Shown: positions 40,932-49,275, numbered from the stretch's first letter. The stretch is DNA of 64,000 bases from Paractinoplanes brasiliensis (GCF_004362215.1 NZ_SNWR01000001.1:1798001-1862000), one strand, 5' to 3'. A program made the numbers and translations. Notes: generated by a model not told the origin, from the letters alone.

Positions 40932-42338
40932 GTGACTGTTCGCGTACGCTTCGCCCCCTCCCCGACCGGCATGTTCCACGTCGGCGGCGCCCGCTCGGCG
41001 CTGCAGAACTGGATCTATGCCAAGCAGCACGACGGCGTCTTCGTGCTCCGGATCGAGGACACCGACGCCGCCCGCAACCGTCCCGAGTGGACCGAGGGCA
41101 TCATCTCCGCGCTCGACTGGATCGGGATCGAGCGCGGGTCGTACGAGGGACCGCATTTCCAGTCGTCCTACGCGCAGGACCACACCGCGGCGGCCACCCG
41201 GCTCTACGGCGAAGGCAAGGCCTACTACTGCGGTTGCAGGCGCGAGGACGTCATCGCCCGCACCGGCAACCAGCACACCGGTTACGACGGCTTCTGCCGT
41301 GACAAGGGCTACGGGCCGGGCGAGGGCCGCGCGCTGCGCTTCCGCACCCCCGACGAGGGCGAGACCGTCGTCGAGGACCTGGTGCGCGGCAAGCCCACCT
41401 TCGAGAACAAGCTGATGGAGGACTTCGTCATCGCGCGCAGCGACGGCTCGGCGGTCTTCCTGCTGGCCAACGTCGTCGACGACATGTCGATGGACATCAC
41501 GCACGTGATCCGGGCCGAGGAGCACCTGCCCAACACGCCCAAGCAGCAGCTGCTGTGGGAGGCGCTGGGGCACACCCCGCCGGTCTGGGCGCACGTGCCC
41601 GTCATCGTCAACGAGAAGCGGCAGAAACTGTCCAAGCGCCGCGACAAGGTGGCCCTGGAAAGCTACCGCGACGAGGGCTACCTGGCCGCCGCGATGAAGA
41701 ACTACCTGATGCTGCTCGGCTGGGCGCCCTCCGACGACCGCGAGATCGTGCCGTGGCAGGTCATCGAGGAGGAGTACCGCCTCGAGGACGTCAACCACGC
41801 GTCCGCGTTCTTCGACGTCAAGAAGCTGCGCGCGTTCAACGGCGACTACATCCGCGCCCTCTCGGTCCCCGAGTTCATCCAGCTCTGCACGCCGTGGCTG
41901 AGCGGCACCGACACGATCCCGGCCCCACCGTGGGAGCCGGCCGCGTTCGACGCCGAGGTGTTCACGGCCGTGGCCCCGCTCGCGCAGACCCGCATCGCGG
42001 TGCTGAGCGAGATCGTGGAGTACGTCGATTTCTTCTTCCTCGACGAGCCGGCGATCGACGAGGCGTCGTGGGCCAAGGCGATGAAGGAGGGCGCGGCCGA
42101 CATCCTGGACGCCACGGTCGCCGCGTTCGAGCGGCTCGACGTGTGGTCGGCCGAGCCGCTCAAGGCCGCGCTCGAAGAGGTGGGCATGGCTCGCGAGCTC
42201 AAACTCGGCAAGACCCAGGCCCCCGTACGCGTCGCGGTGACCGGCCGCTCGGTGGGGCTCCCGCTGTTCGAGTCGATCGAGGTGCTGGGCAAGGAGCGCA
42301 CGCTCGCCCGGCTGCGGGCCGCCCGCGCGCGCCTCTGA
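40932..42338 (+). CDS. gltX: glutamyl-tRNA synthetase
   Basis: Class I aminoacyl-tRNA synthetase, 468 residues, charging tRNA-Glu with glutamate. The HIGH-region is FAPSPTGMFHVGGARSALQN and the KMSKS-region is KLSKRRDKV (about residue 231). A zinc-binding-like CxC...C cluster is present in YYCGCRREDVIARTG with FCRDKG. The C-terminal anticodon-binding domain is present. No strong Shine-Dalgarno precedes the GTG. The HVGG and CGC features are somewhat unlike the usual actinobacterial housekeeping GltX, so this may be a second copy; that needs the rest of the genome. Confidence 0.9.
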   Translation: MTVRVRFAPSPTGMFHVGGARSALQNWIYAKQHDGVFVLRIEDTDAARNRPEWTEGIISALDWIGIERGSYEGPHFQSSYAQDHTAAATRLYGEGKAYYCGCRREDVIARTGNQHTGYDGFCRDKGYGPGEGRALRFRTPDEGETVVEDLVRGKPTFENKLMEDFVIARSDGSAVFLLANVVDDMSMDITHVIRAEEHLPNTPKQQLLWEALGHTPPVWAHVPVIVNEKRQKLSKRRDKVALESYRDEGYLAAAMKNYLMLLGWAPSDDREIVPWQVIEEEYRLEDVNHASAFFDVKKLRAFNGDYIRALSVPEFIQLCTPWLSGTDTIPAPPWEPAAFDAEVFTAVAPLAQTRIAVLSEIVEYVDFFFLDEPAIDEASWAKAMKEGAADILDATVAAFERLDVWSAEPLKAALEEVGMARELKLGKTQAPVRVAVTGRSVGLPLFESIEVLGKERTLARLRAARARL

Positions 42339-42454
42339 CCCATTTGCTCCCCTTTACCGCATGTGGGGTCCGGTCGGCTATTCGCCCGCCGCCGTAACGG
42401 TGGTGAAATCCGCTGAGCGGGTGACCGGGCCCCTTCCGCGTTGCGCGGACTGGG

Positions 42455-42460
42455 TACTAT
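42455..42460 (+). promoter_or_regulatory. candidate -10 upstream of the membrane protein gene
   Basis: TACTAT is one of the few good -10 matches in the 306-base gap after gltX. It would give a 5' leader of about 180 bases for the gene at 42645. No clear -35 is visible. Confidence 0.3.
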
Positions 42461-42586
42461 CTCGCCACTGATCAACGGCCGTCGTCGTCTCGAAGGTCAT
42501 CCTCCGGATGGCAACAATTCGTGCGGCCCGAGATGCGCCCGGGCGTCTGCTCGGGAAGGCTTAGGACTCGGTCGTTCCACGTCAAA

Positions 42587-42622
42587 GGTGGACGGCGGAT
42601 GGCTCGCGAAGCCATGTCCACC
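42587..42622 (+). promoter_or_regulatory. bulged hairpin in the 5' leader
   Basis: GGTGGAC (42587-42593) pairs with GTCCACC (42616-42622), and inside it ATGGCT pairs with AGCCAT across a five-base loop, leaving a GGCGG bulge on the 5' side. The structure ends about five bases before the GGGGAGG ribosome binding site of the following gene. The rest of the 306-base gap has no gene I can support. Confidence 0.4.
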
Positions 42623-42644
42623 ACGGGGGCGGGGAGGCCGGACG

Positions 42645-43313
42645 ATGGTTCGAGGGGCGATCACGCGGTTCGTTGCGGCGACCGGAGTGCTTGCGGCTGC
42701 GGCCGTGCTGGCGGCCGGGCTCGCGCCCGGCGCCGCGATGGCGGAGGGCGCGCCCAAACCGGCGCCGAAGCCGAACACCATCCAGATCACCGGCAAGGGC
42801 ATCGACGACCCGATCGTCATCACCCAGGGCGACAGCAAGCGGCTCTTCTCGAGCCTGCTCAGCGAGGTCAACTGGATGTACTCGGCCCGGTCCCAGACGG
42901 CCGCGCTGCCCGCCGACAAGCTCGGCGCGAAATACACGATCACGGTGCTGGCCGGCAAGACGGGCCTGCAGACGTACGACGTGTTCCCGTCGGCCGTCGG
43001 CGGCCCGCGGGCGCACCGCCTGGCCAAGCAGCCCGGCGGCAAGAAAGCGGCCGAGGGCTGGTTCTACGGCCGGCTCACCCTGCCCGAGACGTTGCGGGTC
43101 AGCGGCGTGCCGCTCGAGGCCAAGCCGGACGTGGTCGGTGGCGGCATCGGCGGCGGCATCGGTGAGGACCTGGTCGAGGACGCCGAGGCGGCCGCGGGCG
43201 TCGACGAGGTGCTCGGCGAGATGCGCCGGCTGTACCTGCTCAACGGCGCGGTCATCGCGGTGATCTTCATCGGCGTGGCCGGCATCGCGTTCCTGATCCG
43301 CCGCCGGGTCTAG
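42645..43313 (+). CDS. exported single-anchor membrane protein, unknown
   Basis: Protein of 222 residues. Signal peptide at about 1-33 (VAATGVLAAAAVLAAGLAPG, cleavage after AMA), a soluble extracytoplasmic domain (ITGKGIDDPIVITQGDSKRL, YTITVLAGKTGLQTYDVFPS), a glycine-rich turn (VVGGGIGGGIG), and a C-terminal membrane helix (AVIAVIFIGVAGIAFLI) with the RRRV stop-transfer tail. So it is anchored with its domain outside. GGGGAGG precedes the ATG by about nine bases. Function unknown. Its stop codon lies in the 8-base duplication left by the IS, so it reads intact. Confidence 0.7.
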   Translation: MVRGAITRFVAATGVLAAAAVLAAGLAPGAAMAEGAPKPAPKPNTIQITGKGIDDPIVITQGDSKRLFSSLLSEVNWMYSARSQTAALPADKLGAKYTITVLAGKTGLQTYDVFPSAVGGPRAHRLAKQPGGKKAAEGWFYGRLTLPETLRVSGVPLEAKPDVVGGGIGGGIGEDLVEDAEAAAGVDEVLGEMRRLYLLNGAVIAVIFIGVAGIAFLIRRRV

Positions 43314-43315
43314 TC
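43308..43315. repeat. IS target-site duplication, left copy
   Basis: GTCTAGTC precedes the left inverted repeat; the same eight bases follow the right repeat at 44843-44850. The exact size is ambiguous by up to two bases because the flanks share G residues. Confidence 0.75.
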
Positions 43316-44842
43316 CCAATGCCGGGTAGTTAAGGGTCCGGGCTGGGTGTCAAGGTGGTCCGGCGAGGATGGTGAGGCTGATGGTGGCCTGGTAGGTGCG
43401 CCGGTCGATGTTTGGGCCGCGGGCGTTGTATTTGGAGATGGCTCGTTTGACGGTGCGGGCGTTGACGCGTAGCCGTCGGGCGGGCAGGAGGTCGTCGAGG
43501 ACGAGGCGGCCGATCTTGCCGATCAGGTCGATGACGGTGTCGGCGATGACACCCGCGGCTTGGATGACCTGGTCACGGGCGGCGTGCAGGGCGATGGTGA
43601 AGCTGGCCCGGTCCGGGTCTGTGCTGGTGTCGCTGTTGGTGGCGTCGGTCATCGCGGTGCGCAGGATCTGGTAGGTGACCAGCAGCGCGTGGATTTCCTG
43701 GTCGACGCCGGTCGGGGTGCGTGCTCGTAGTACCCGGCCGTCGAGGATGCTCGATTTGATCTCCAGGTAGGCGGTCTCGATTTCCCACCGCTCGTGATAG
43801 AGCCGCAAGATCGTCGTGGCGGGGTAGGCGTCCGGGTCGAGCAGGGTGGTGATCAGCCGGTAGACACCGGTGACCGTGCCGGCCTTTGTCTTGATGCTGA
43901 TCTCGGCGTCGATGACCCGGACGCTCTGGCCGCCGAACATCGACCGGTAGGAGCCGTCGACCAAACGGTGCAGTACGGGAAGCTTCGGACCACCACGGCC
44001 GGTCTTGGCCCGGACGAGCAGATGTGATCCGCAGCCGGTCACGAGGTTGAGCAGCTGACCGGCGGCGAAGTTGCGGTCGGCCAGCAACAGCACCCCGGCG
44101 GGTAGCCGGGCGAGAAGATCCTTGGCATACGTGGTCTCGCCGCTGGTGATCGGCCCGAACACGGCGTCCATCACCGATCGGGTGCCGCAGGCCATGATCG
44201 TGACCAGCCGCAGCATCGGATAGCTCGACCCGCCGGTGCGTCCGCCGCGTTGTTTGGAGTATCGGGCCAGGTTCGCCGTGGTGTCGGCCGTGAACAAGGT
44301 GGTGCCGTCGATCGCGCAGACCAGCAGACCGCGCCAGCGCACCGGCCCGGCCATGCTGGCTGCCGGGCCGCGCAGCAGGTCGAACAACGCCCGTAACGGT
44401 TGCGGGCCGACCCGGGCACGGGCCTTGGTCAACGCGGCCGCGCTCGGGTCCGTGACCGGCAGCCCGTCCAGGCCACTGATCAGGCGTTGCCACACCTGCC
44501 GATAGCCGATCTCGGCGAACAAACACCCCGCGAGCAACAGATACACCACGACCCGCGAGGGCAGGTCCCGAACCCGCTGCTGAGTACAGCGGGTCTGAGC
44601 CAGGACCGTATCGATCATCTCGAACGGCACCTGTTGGGTCAGCTCACCCAGATGACCCGGCGCGAACGGGCCTGCCGCGACCCGGACCACACGCGTAATG
44701 ACAGACTGAACCAACAGCGGGGCTCCCGGCGGTAAGGCATGTCTTTGGCGGACGTACCTCTCCTACCGGAGTCCCGCTGCCAGTCTCAGCACCAACACAC
44801 CCTCTTGACCAACCACCGCCGCGCTTAACTACCCGGCATTGG
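43316..44842 (-). mobile_element. complete IS4-family insertion sequence, ~1.5 kb
   Basis: The element is 1527 bases long. Its ends are perfect 19-base inverted repeats, CCAATGCCGGGTAGTTAAG at 43316-43334 and the complement at 44824-44842, with weaker similarity continuing inward to a shared GTCAAG. It carries one transposase gene and is flanked by an 8-base direct repeat GTCTAGTC, so it looks recently inserted and probably active. It sits exactly between two convergent genes. Confidence 0.9.
43350..44714 (-). CDS. IS4-family DDE transposase
   Basis: Transposase of 454 residues. It has the IS4 N-terminal helical domain (RTRCTQQRVRDLPSRVVVYL-like start) and a DDE catalytic core: first D in CAIDGTTLF, second D in LLLADRNFAAG, and E in the YHERWEIETAYLEIKS (YREK-type) motif. 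The gene is full length with no frameshift. The start is a TTG at 44714 with GGGAG about eight bases upstream; there is no better ATG. It fills most of the element and is transcribed leftward. Confidence 0.92.
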   Translation of the reverse strand: MVQSVITRVVRVAAGPFAPGHLGELTQQVPFEMIDTVLAQTRCTQQRVRDLPSRVVVYLLLAGCLFAEIGYRQVWQRLISGLDGLPVTDPSAAALTKARARVGPQPLRALFDLLRGPAASMAGPVRWRGLLVCAIDGTTLFTADTTANLARYSKQRGGRTGGSSYPMLRLVTIMACGTRSVMDAVFGPITSGETTYAKDLLARLPAGVLLLADRNFAAGQLLNLVTGCGSHLLVRAKTGRGGPKLPVLHRLVDGSYRSMFGGQSVRVIDAEISIKTKAGTVTGVYRLITTLLDPDAYPATTILRLYHERWEIETAYLEIKSSILDGRVLRARTPTGVDQEIHALLVTYQILRTAMTDATNSDTSTDPDRASFTIALHAARDQVIQAAGVIADTVIDLIGKIGRLVLDDLLPARRLRVNARTVKRAISKYNARGPNIDRRTYQATISLTILAGPP

Positions 44843-44850
44843 GTCTAGTC
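44843..44850. repeat. IS target-site duplication, right copy
   Basis: GTCTAGTC directly follows the right inverted repeat and contains the stop codon of the minus-strand membrane protein gene ending at 44845. Confidence 0.75.
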
Positions 44851-45603
44851 CCGCTCCTCGACCGGGGTCTCGAAGTCGGGGCAGCCCTTGTCGCAGTCCT
44901 CGTCGGGGCCGAACGCCTCGAACACGCGCTCGTCGGTGGCGATCTGCTCGACCTGGGCGCCGGTGAGGGCCGGCCGCCCGCGGTCCGCCCCCGCGTCCCG
45001 CTTCCCGGCGGCCATGACAGCCACCGTACGGCCGTCGTCGAGCCGCCGCGCGATGGTCTGCCGCACCTGGCGATCCGGGTCGTCCACATCGTCGTAGCGG
45101 ACGAACTCCAGACCAGCGGCACGGTCCGGGCGGGCACACTCGCCGGGGTCCGCCGCCACGGGGAAACACCACTTCTTGCGTACGTCGAACGCCGCGACCT
45201 GCACGGCGCCGCGGGACCGACCGTCCGAGTCGGTGATCTCGTACCGGCGCCAGCCGTCCCCGCGTTCCGGCTGCCCCGGCCGTACGCGCAGCTCACGGCC
45301 CTCGACCAGCGGCTCGATCACGTCGCGCACCCGGTCAGCCGGAGCCGGGCTGGGCTTAGCGGTGAGCACCGGGGCCTGGCTGGGCTTCTCGACTGGCGCC
45401 GGCGGCGGCGTCAACAGGGCCGACGTCAGCACGTAGCCGAGCACCGCGATGATCCCCGCGGTCGCGGCGCCCAGCGCGAGCACGGCCTGCGTACGGCGCC
45501 GGCGCAACCGATCGGCCCGGCGGAAGACGGCGTCGACCTCGTCACCGATCGGCGGTTCCCCCTCCAGCACATGCTCGAGGAGCCGGCTCAGCGGCGCGCT
45601 CAT
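44845..45603 (-). CDS. membrane protein, probable anti-sigma partner
   Basis: Protein of 252 residues: a short N-terminal cytoplasmic part with a basic RRADRLRRRR cluster, one membrane helix (VLALGAATAGIIAVLGYVL, about residues 41-59), a proline-rich stalk, and an extracytoplasmic domain with few conserved features. Its ATG overlaps the sigma-factor stop as ATGA, so the two are translationally coupled, the usual layout of an ECF sigma factor and its membrane-bound anti-sigma factor. No zinc-binding HxxxCxxC motif is seen, so the anti-sigma role is inferred from position only. Confidence 0.65.
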   Translation of the reverse strand: MSAPLSRLLEHVLEGEPPIGDEVDAVFRRADRLRRRRTQAVLALGAATAGIIAVLGYVLTSALLTPPPAPVEKPSQAPVLTAKPSPAPADRVRDVIEPLVEGRELRVRPGQPERGDGWRRYEITDSDGRSRGAVQVAAFDVRKKWCFPVAADPGECARPDRAAGLEFVRYDDVDDPDRQVRQTIARRLDDGRTVAVMAAGKRDAGADRGRPALTGAQVEQIATDERVFEAFGPDEDCDKGCPDFETPVEERD

Positions 45604-46115
45604 CCGGCCATCGCTGCCTCGGACTCGCCGAGCAGCTTCTCCAAGGCGGCCAGCCCGGCCCGCTCGTACGCGGTGACCTGCTCGTCGTCGAGGTCCAGCA
45701 TGGCCCCCGTGGCGTCCACGTCGAACCCGTCGAAGTAGCGCAGCACCAGCACGGCCCGGCACCGCGGCGCCAGCTTGTGCAGGGCGTCCAGCAGCAGGAT
45801 GGACTCGGCTTCCACCCCCGCCGCACCGGCCGACGCCACAAAGACGTGCTCCCGGCGGCGGTTACGGCGGCGGCAGGCCTCCATCAGGTCGGACCACGCG
45901 AAGACGTCCGGGTCGGCGACCGCGCCGCGGCGGCTGTCGGCCACCAGGCGGGCCAGGGCGGCGTGGGTCAGCTCGGAAGCCATCTGCCAGTCGCCGCACA
46001 TCAGGAACGCCGTACGGCGCAGCTGGGGCAAGCGGCTGGTGACGAACTCGCGCAGGGCCTCATCACGCAGGCGGCTCTTGCCGTCGTGCTTCGCCACGTG
46101 GTTGTCGCCGGACAT
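45600..46115 (-). CDS. ECF-type (SigE-family) sigma factor
   Basis: Protein of 171 residues resembling the short SigE70-type extracytoplasmic-function sigma factors of Micromonosporaceae. The region-2 segment reads EFVTSRLPQLRRTAFLMCGD (typical opening) and region 4 LRYFDGFDVDATGAMLDLDD with a helix-turn-helix-like EQVTAYERAGLAALEKLL. Region 2 is less canonical than usual, so activity is not certain. A TATAAAG sequence lies upstream. It is coupled to a single-pass membrane protein, which probably sequesters it until a cell-envelope signal arrives. Confidence 0.78.
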   Translation of the reverse strand: MSGDNHVAKHDGKSRLRDEALREFVTSRLPQLRRTAFLMCGDWQMASELTHAALARLVADSRRGAVADPDVFAWSDLMEACRRRNRRREHVFVASAGAAGVEAESILLLDALHKLAPRCRAVLVLRYFDGFDVDATGAMLDLDDEQVTAYERAGLAALEKLLGESEAAMAG

Positions 46116-46161
46116 AGGCCCTTTATAGGCGGGAAACCCCCTGTTCGGTGCCGAACGCCGA

Positions 46162-46707
46162 TCACGCGACTCGAACGGCGACCTCGACGAGGCGTACCAG
46201 ATCGGCCAGGTCGGCCTCGAACTCGTCGTCGCTGTCGCTCGCCACGACGGTCGCGCCGGTCACCTCGCCGGTCGCGTAGCCCAGCAGGAAAGCGAGGAAC
46301 ATGCGGGCCATCCGCGGGATGTGGGCCTCGGGCACCCCCGCGTCGTGCAGCACGCCCCGCAGCGCCGCGGTCAGCCAGGAGGCCGAGGCGCCGGCGGCGG
46401 GCCGGTTGAGCAGCAGGGGGAACGCGCCCGGGTGCCGCTTGGCCAATGCCCGTACGGACCGGCCCAGTGCCCGCAGGCGGTGCCGCCAGTCGTCGGGGCG
46501 GTCCCCGCCCACCTCGTCGCCGAGTTCCAGGCTGAGCAGGTCCACCAGGCCGTCCAGGAGGGCGTCCTTGCCACCGACGTACGGGTAGAGGGCCATCGAC
46601 GTGAGCCCGACCCGCTCGGCCACCGCCCGCATCGACATGGCGGCGAGGCCGCGCTCGTCCACCAGAGCCAGCGCCTGGTCGAGGATCAGCCGTCTCTTGT
46701 CGTCCAC
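46162..46707 (-). CDS. TetR-family transcriptional regulator
   Basis: Regulator of 181 residues. The N-terminal helix-turn-helix runs from RLILDQALALVDERGLAAM to AVAERVGLTSMALYPYVGGK, with the typical LYPYVGGKDALLDGL turn. The C-terminal helical ligand-binding domain has a TetR_C-like pattern (RHPGAFPLLLNRP). No adjacent transporter or enzyme is divergent from it, so its target is unclear. The start is a GTG. Confidence 0.85.
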   Translation of the reverse strand: MDDKRRLILDQALALVDERGLAAMSMRAVAERVGLTSMALYPYVGGKDALLDGLVDLLSLELGDEVGGDRPDDWRHRLRALGRSVRALAKRHPGAFPLLLNRPAAGASASWLTAALRGVLHDAGVPEAHIPRMARMFLAFLLGYATGEVTGATVVASDSDDEFEADLADLVRLVEVAVRVA

Positions 46708-47010
46708 CGGTCCACCGTTCCCGCCCTGGTGCGCCTTCCCGGAGGACGCGCCCGCCGGTCTCGCCCGGCTGCCGCTGTGCGCGTGCGGCTTTGGCCGTTC
46801 TTATCGGCTCTTATCCTCCCACGAAGCATGTAACCGGTTCGGATGCGGGCGGTGGGTTCGGATCGGGGCGTTCTCCTACCGGGCGCTGTCGGCTGGGGCG
46901 GGTCTCGCGAGACCGGGGCGGACCGTTCGGCGTGTCGGGACGATCGGCCTGTTGTCAGTCACCGGAGAGCCCGTCGCCGGATCCGGCCTGCCGTCGCGCT
47001 GCGGGTCCGG

Positions 47011-47279
47011 GGCGGGCGCTGCGGGTCCGGTGCGGGCGCTGCCCGTCCGGTGCGGGCGCTGCCGTCCGGGGCGGGCGCTGCCGTCCGGGGCGGGCGCTGC
47101 CGTCCGGGGCGGGCGCTGCCGTCCGGTGCGGGCGCTGCGGGACCAGTGGGCGGGCGCTGCCCCTCCGGTGCGGGCGCTGCCGGACCAGTGGGCGGGCGCT
47201 GCCCCTCCGGTGCGGGCGCTGCCGGACCAGTGGGCGGGCGCTGCCCCTCCGGTGCGGGCGCTGCCGGACCAGTGGATGA
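47011..47279. repeat. GC-rich tandem array, 19-22-base units
   Basis: GCGGGCGCT occurs 13 times between 47012 and 47254, spaced 19-22 bases apart. In the right part this resolves into a higher-order 42-base unit, GACCAGTGGGCGGGCGCTGC-like, starting at 47141, 47183, 47225 and 47267. It lies in the 648-base gap (46708-47355) after the TetR gene; I see no gene in that gap. Confidence 0.85.
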
Positions 47280-47355
47280 CCCCGATCACGATGACGCAGC
47301 GGCGGGCGCAGCCGGGAACGGATCGTTGCGCCCCGCCCTCAGATCCGGACGGCTG

Positions 47356-47595
47356 TCAGCACCAGCGGCCCGGCGGGCGGCCGCGGCCAGCGGCCCGGCG
47401 GCGCGGACGCACCGCCCCGTGCAGGTGGGCGCCCGCCCAACCCCGCAGCTCGGTGCGGCAAGCGCCCCGGCTCGGACCCGAGTCCGGATCGTCCTGGTCG
47501 GCCGGTGGTTCCTCCACTGCCGGCACGGCGATCACCGGAAGGGCCGCGGCCAGCGTCTCCGCCGGCTGCGCGGGTTCGTTCTCCCGTTCCGTCAT
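47356..47595 (-). CDS. small hypothetical protein
   Basis: Seventy-nine residues, unrecognised. The acidic, Ala/Pro-rich first half (ENEPAQPAETLAAALPVIAV) is followed by a CRTELRGWAGAHLHG segment and a basic Arg/Gly-rich tail. GGGAGG lies four bases before the ATG, the main support for translation. The basic tail may partly reflect composition, so the real C-terminus might be functional or might not. Confidence 0.45.
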   Translation of the reverse strand: MTERENEPAQPAETLAAALPVIAVPAVEEPPADQDDPDSGPSRGACRTELRGWAGAHLHGAVRPRRRAAGRGRPPGRWC

Positions 47596-47831
47596 CTCGC
47601 CTCCCCTCAGCATGTTCGCGCTCATTGATCGGCAGCTGGCGGCCCACTTTTACCCCCTGGCGGCCGCAAGTCTGCCGACGCTAGGACGACACCCTGCCAG
47701 GTCACCGACCGAAGTCGCGGCAGGGGCTGACCGCTACTCCGGACTATAAGCCCACAATCGGACAAATCGCTCGGCACGCGACGTCGCCACTCCCGGACAA
47801 AACCGGAAAACACCCCACGCCGCGCACCCGC

Positions 47832-47872
47832 TGTGGACAGCCCGAAATCCCGCCCACCGCACCTGTGGACAA
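47832..47872. promoter_or_regulatory. pair of DnaA-box-like motifs
   Basis: On the minus strand CTGTCCACA is at 47832-47840 and TTGTCCACA at 47864-47872. They lie in the 483-base gap (47596-48078) before fasR; the rest of that gap shows no gene or RNA. Confidence 0.4.
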
Positions 47873-48078
47873 CTCGCCACCCCGGCTTGACTCCCCGCTA
47901 AGTTCCCACCCGAAGCCCCCCGGGTGGGTGGTCAGGGGCGGAGGGCAAAGGCCAGGAGCAGTCAACAAATCAGGACCAGCACCCAGGGGGAGATCGGTGA
48001 GCGCGTGCCGGCCCCGCCCACCCGGGAACGCAGCATGCCAGGACCGCGCCCCCATCAGGGCCGTGGCACGCTGGGGAC

Positions 48079-49275
48079 GTGTCCGAGAGCGCACCACCCC
48101 GGGGAGCCGCCAAACCGCCCCCCGCAGCCACCCTGCGGCGTATCGAGCGGCACGCCGGCGCCCTGGCCACCTCGGCCGTGGCGCGCATGGACGAGACGCT
48201 TCCGTGGTTCCGCGCCCTGCCGGCCGATCAGCGGTCGCAGGTCATGCTCGTGGCTCAGGCCGGTGTCCGCTCGCTGGTGGAGTGGCTGCGGTCGGGCGGG
48301 GTGGTGGCGCCCGCCACGCAGGAGATCTCCGATGACGTGTTCGCCGCGGCGCCCCGGGCGTTGGCTCGGTCGATCACGTTGACGCAGACCGTGCAGCTCA
48401 TCAAGGTCACGATCGATGTGGCGGAGGCCGAGGTGGCCGCGATGGCCGCGCCGGGCGAGGAGGAGCCGCTGTTGCAGGCGATCCTCAAGTTCTCACGCGA
48501 GATCGCCTTCTCCGCGGCCCGAGTGTACGCCCGCGCCGCCGAGTCGCGGGGCGCCTGGGACGCGCGGTTGCAGGCCCTGCTGGTCGACGCCCTGTTGCGG
48601 GGTGACTCGTCGGACGTGCTGGCCAGCCGGGCCGCCGCGCTGGGCTGGGCCGACGCGCCGCCGGTGGCCGTGGTGGTGGGGCGCTCGCCGGGCGGTGACA
48701 TCACGGCTGTGCTGCACGCGGTCTACCGGGCCGCCCGCCGGGCCCGCATCGAGGTGATCGGCGGGGTGCACGGCGACCGGCTCGTGGTGGTGATGGGCGG
48801 CGCGACCGATCCGATGGCCTCGGCGGGGGCGTTGGCCGGGAGTTTCGGGGAGGGGCCGATCGCGGTCGGGCCGGCGGTGCCGTCGCTCGACCAGGCCACG
48901 GAGTCGGCCCGGGCCGCCTTGGCCGGGTTCCGCGCGGCGCCGGCCTGGCCCGGCGCGCCGAATCCGGTGGCCGCCGACGACTTGCTGCCCGAGCGGGCCC
49001 TGGCCGGTGACATGGAGGCGCGGCGGACGTTGCGGCACGACGCGTACGGGTCTTTGATGCGGGCCGGCAGTGGGCTGGTGGAGACGTTGGACGCCTTCTT
49101 CGCCACCGGCGGCGTGCTCGAGAGCACCGCCCGTGAGTTGTTCGTGCACCCCAACACCATCCGGTACCGGCTCAAACGGGTCACCGAGGTCACCGGGTTG
49201 TCGCCGCTGGACGGCCGGGACGCGTTCGCGCTCCGGATCGCGCTGACCGTGGGACGCCTGGACCCTGCGACGTAG
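48079..49275 (+). CDS. fasR: PucR-type regulator of fatty-acid synthesis, FasR
   Basis: Transcriptional regulator of 398 residues located directly before the fab genes. A GGDEF-like central domain (VAVVVGRSPGGDITAVLHAV) is followed by the C-terminal PucR helix-turn-helix (ESTARELFVHPNTIRYRLKR, about residues 350-369). Position and architecture match Streptomyces coelicolor FasR (SCO2386), the activator of fabD-fabH-acpP-fabF, and Mycobacterium tuberculosis Rv2242. It probably activates the following operon in response to acyl-CoA or acyl-ACP levels. The start is a GTG. Confidence 0.9.
   Translation: MSESAPPRGAAKPPPAATLRRIERHAGALATSAVARMDETLPWFRALPADQRSQVMLVAQAGVRSLVEWLRSGGVVAPATQEISDDVFAAAPRALARSITLTQTVQLIKVTIDVAEAEVAAMAAPGEEEPLLQAILKFSREIAFSAARVYARAAESRGAWDARLQALLVDALLRGDSSDVLASRAAALGWADAPPVAVVVGRSPGGDITAVLHAVYRAARRARIEVIGGVHGDRLVVVMGGATDPMASAGALAGSFGEGPIAVGPAVPSLDQATESARAALAGFRAAPAWPGAPNPVAADDLLPERALAGDMEARRTLRHDAYGSLMRAGSGLVETLDAFFATGGVLESTARELFVHPNTIRYRLKRVTEVTGLSPLDGRDAFALRIALTVGRLDPAT

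Noticed and set aside
8894..42408. Shared 14-mer TAACGGTGGTGAAA at 8894 and 42395
   Set aside because: In 64 kb a 14-base match is expected by chance, and the two contexts have nothing else in common.
42464..42470. GCCACTG resembling a cobalamin-riboswitch box
   Set aside because: The other conserved boxes and pairing elements of cobalamin riboswitches are absent.
46791..47279. Open frame through the GC-rich repeat array
   Set aside because: Arginine/glycine/cysteine-rich product from repeats whose spacing is not a multiple of three.
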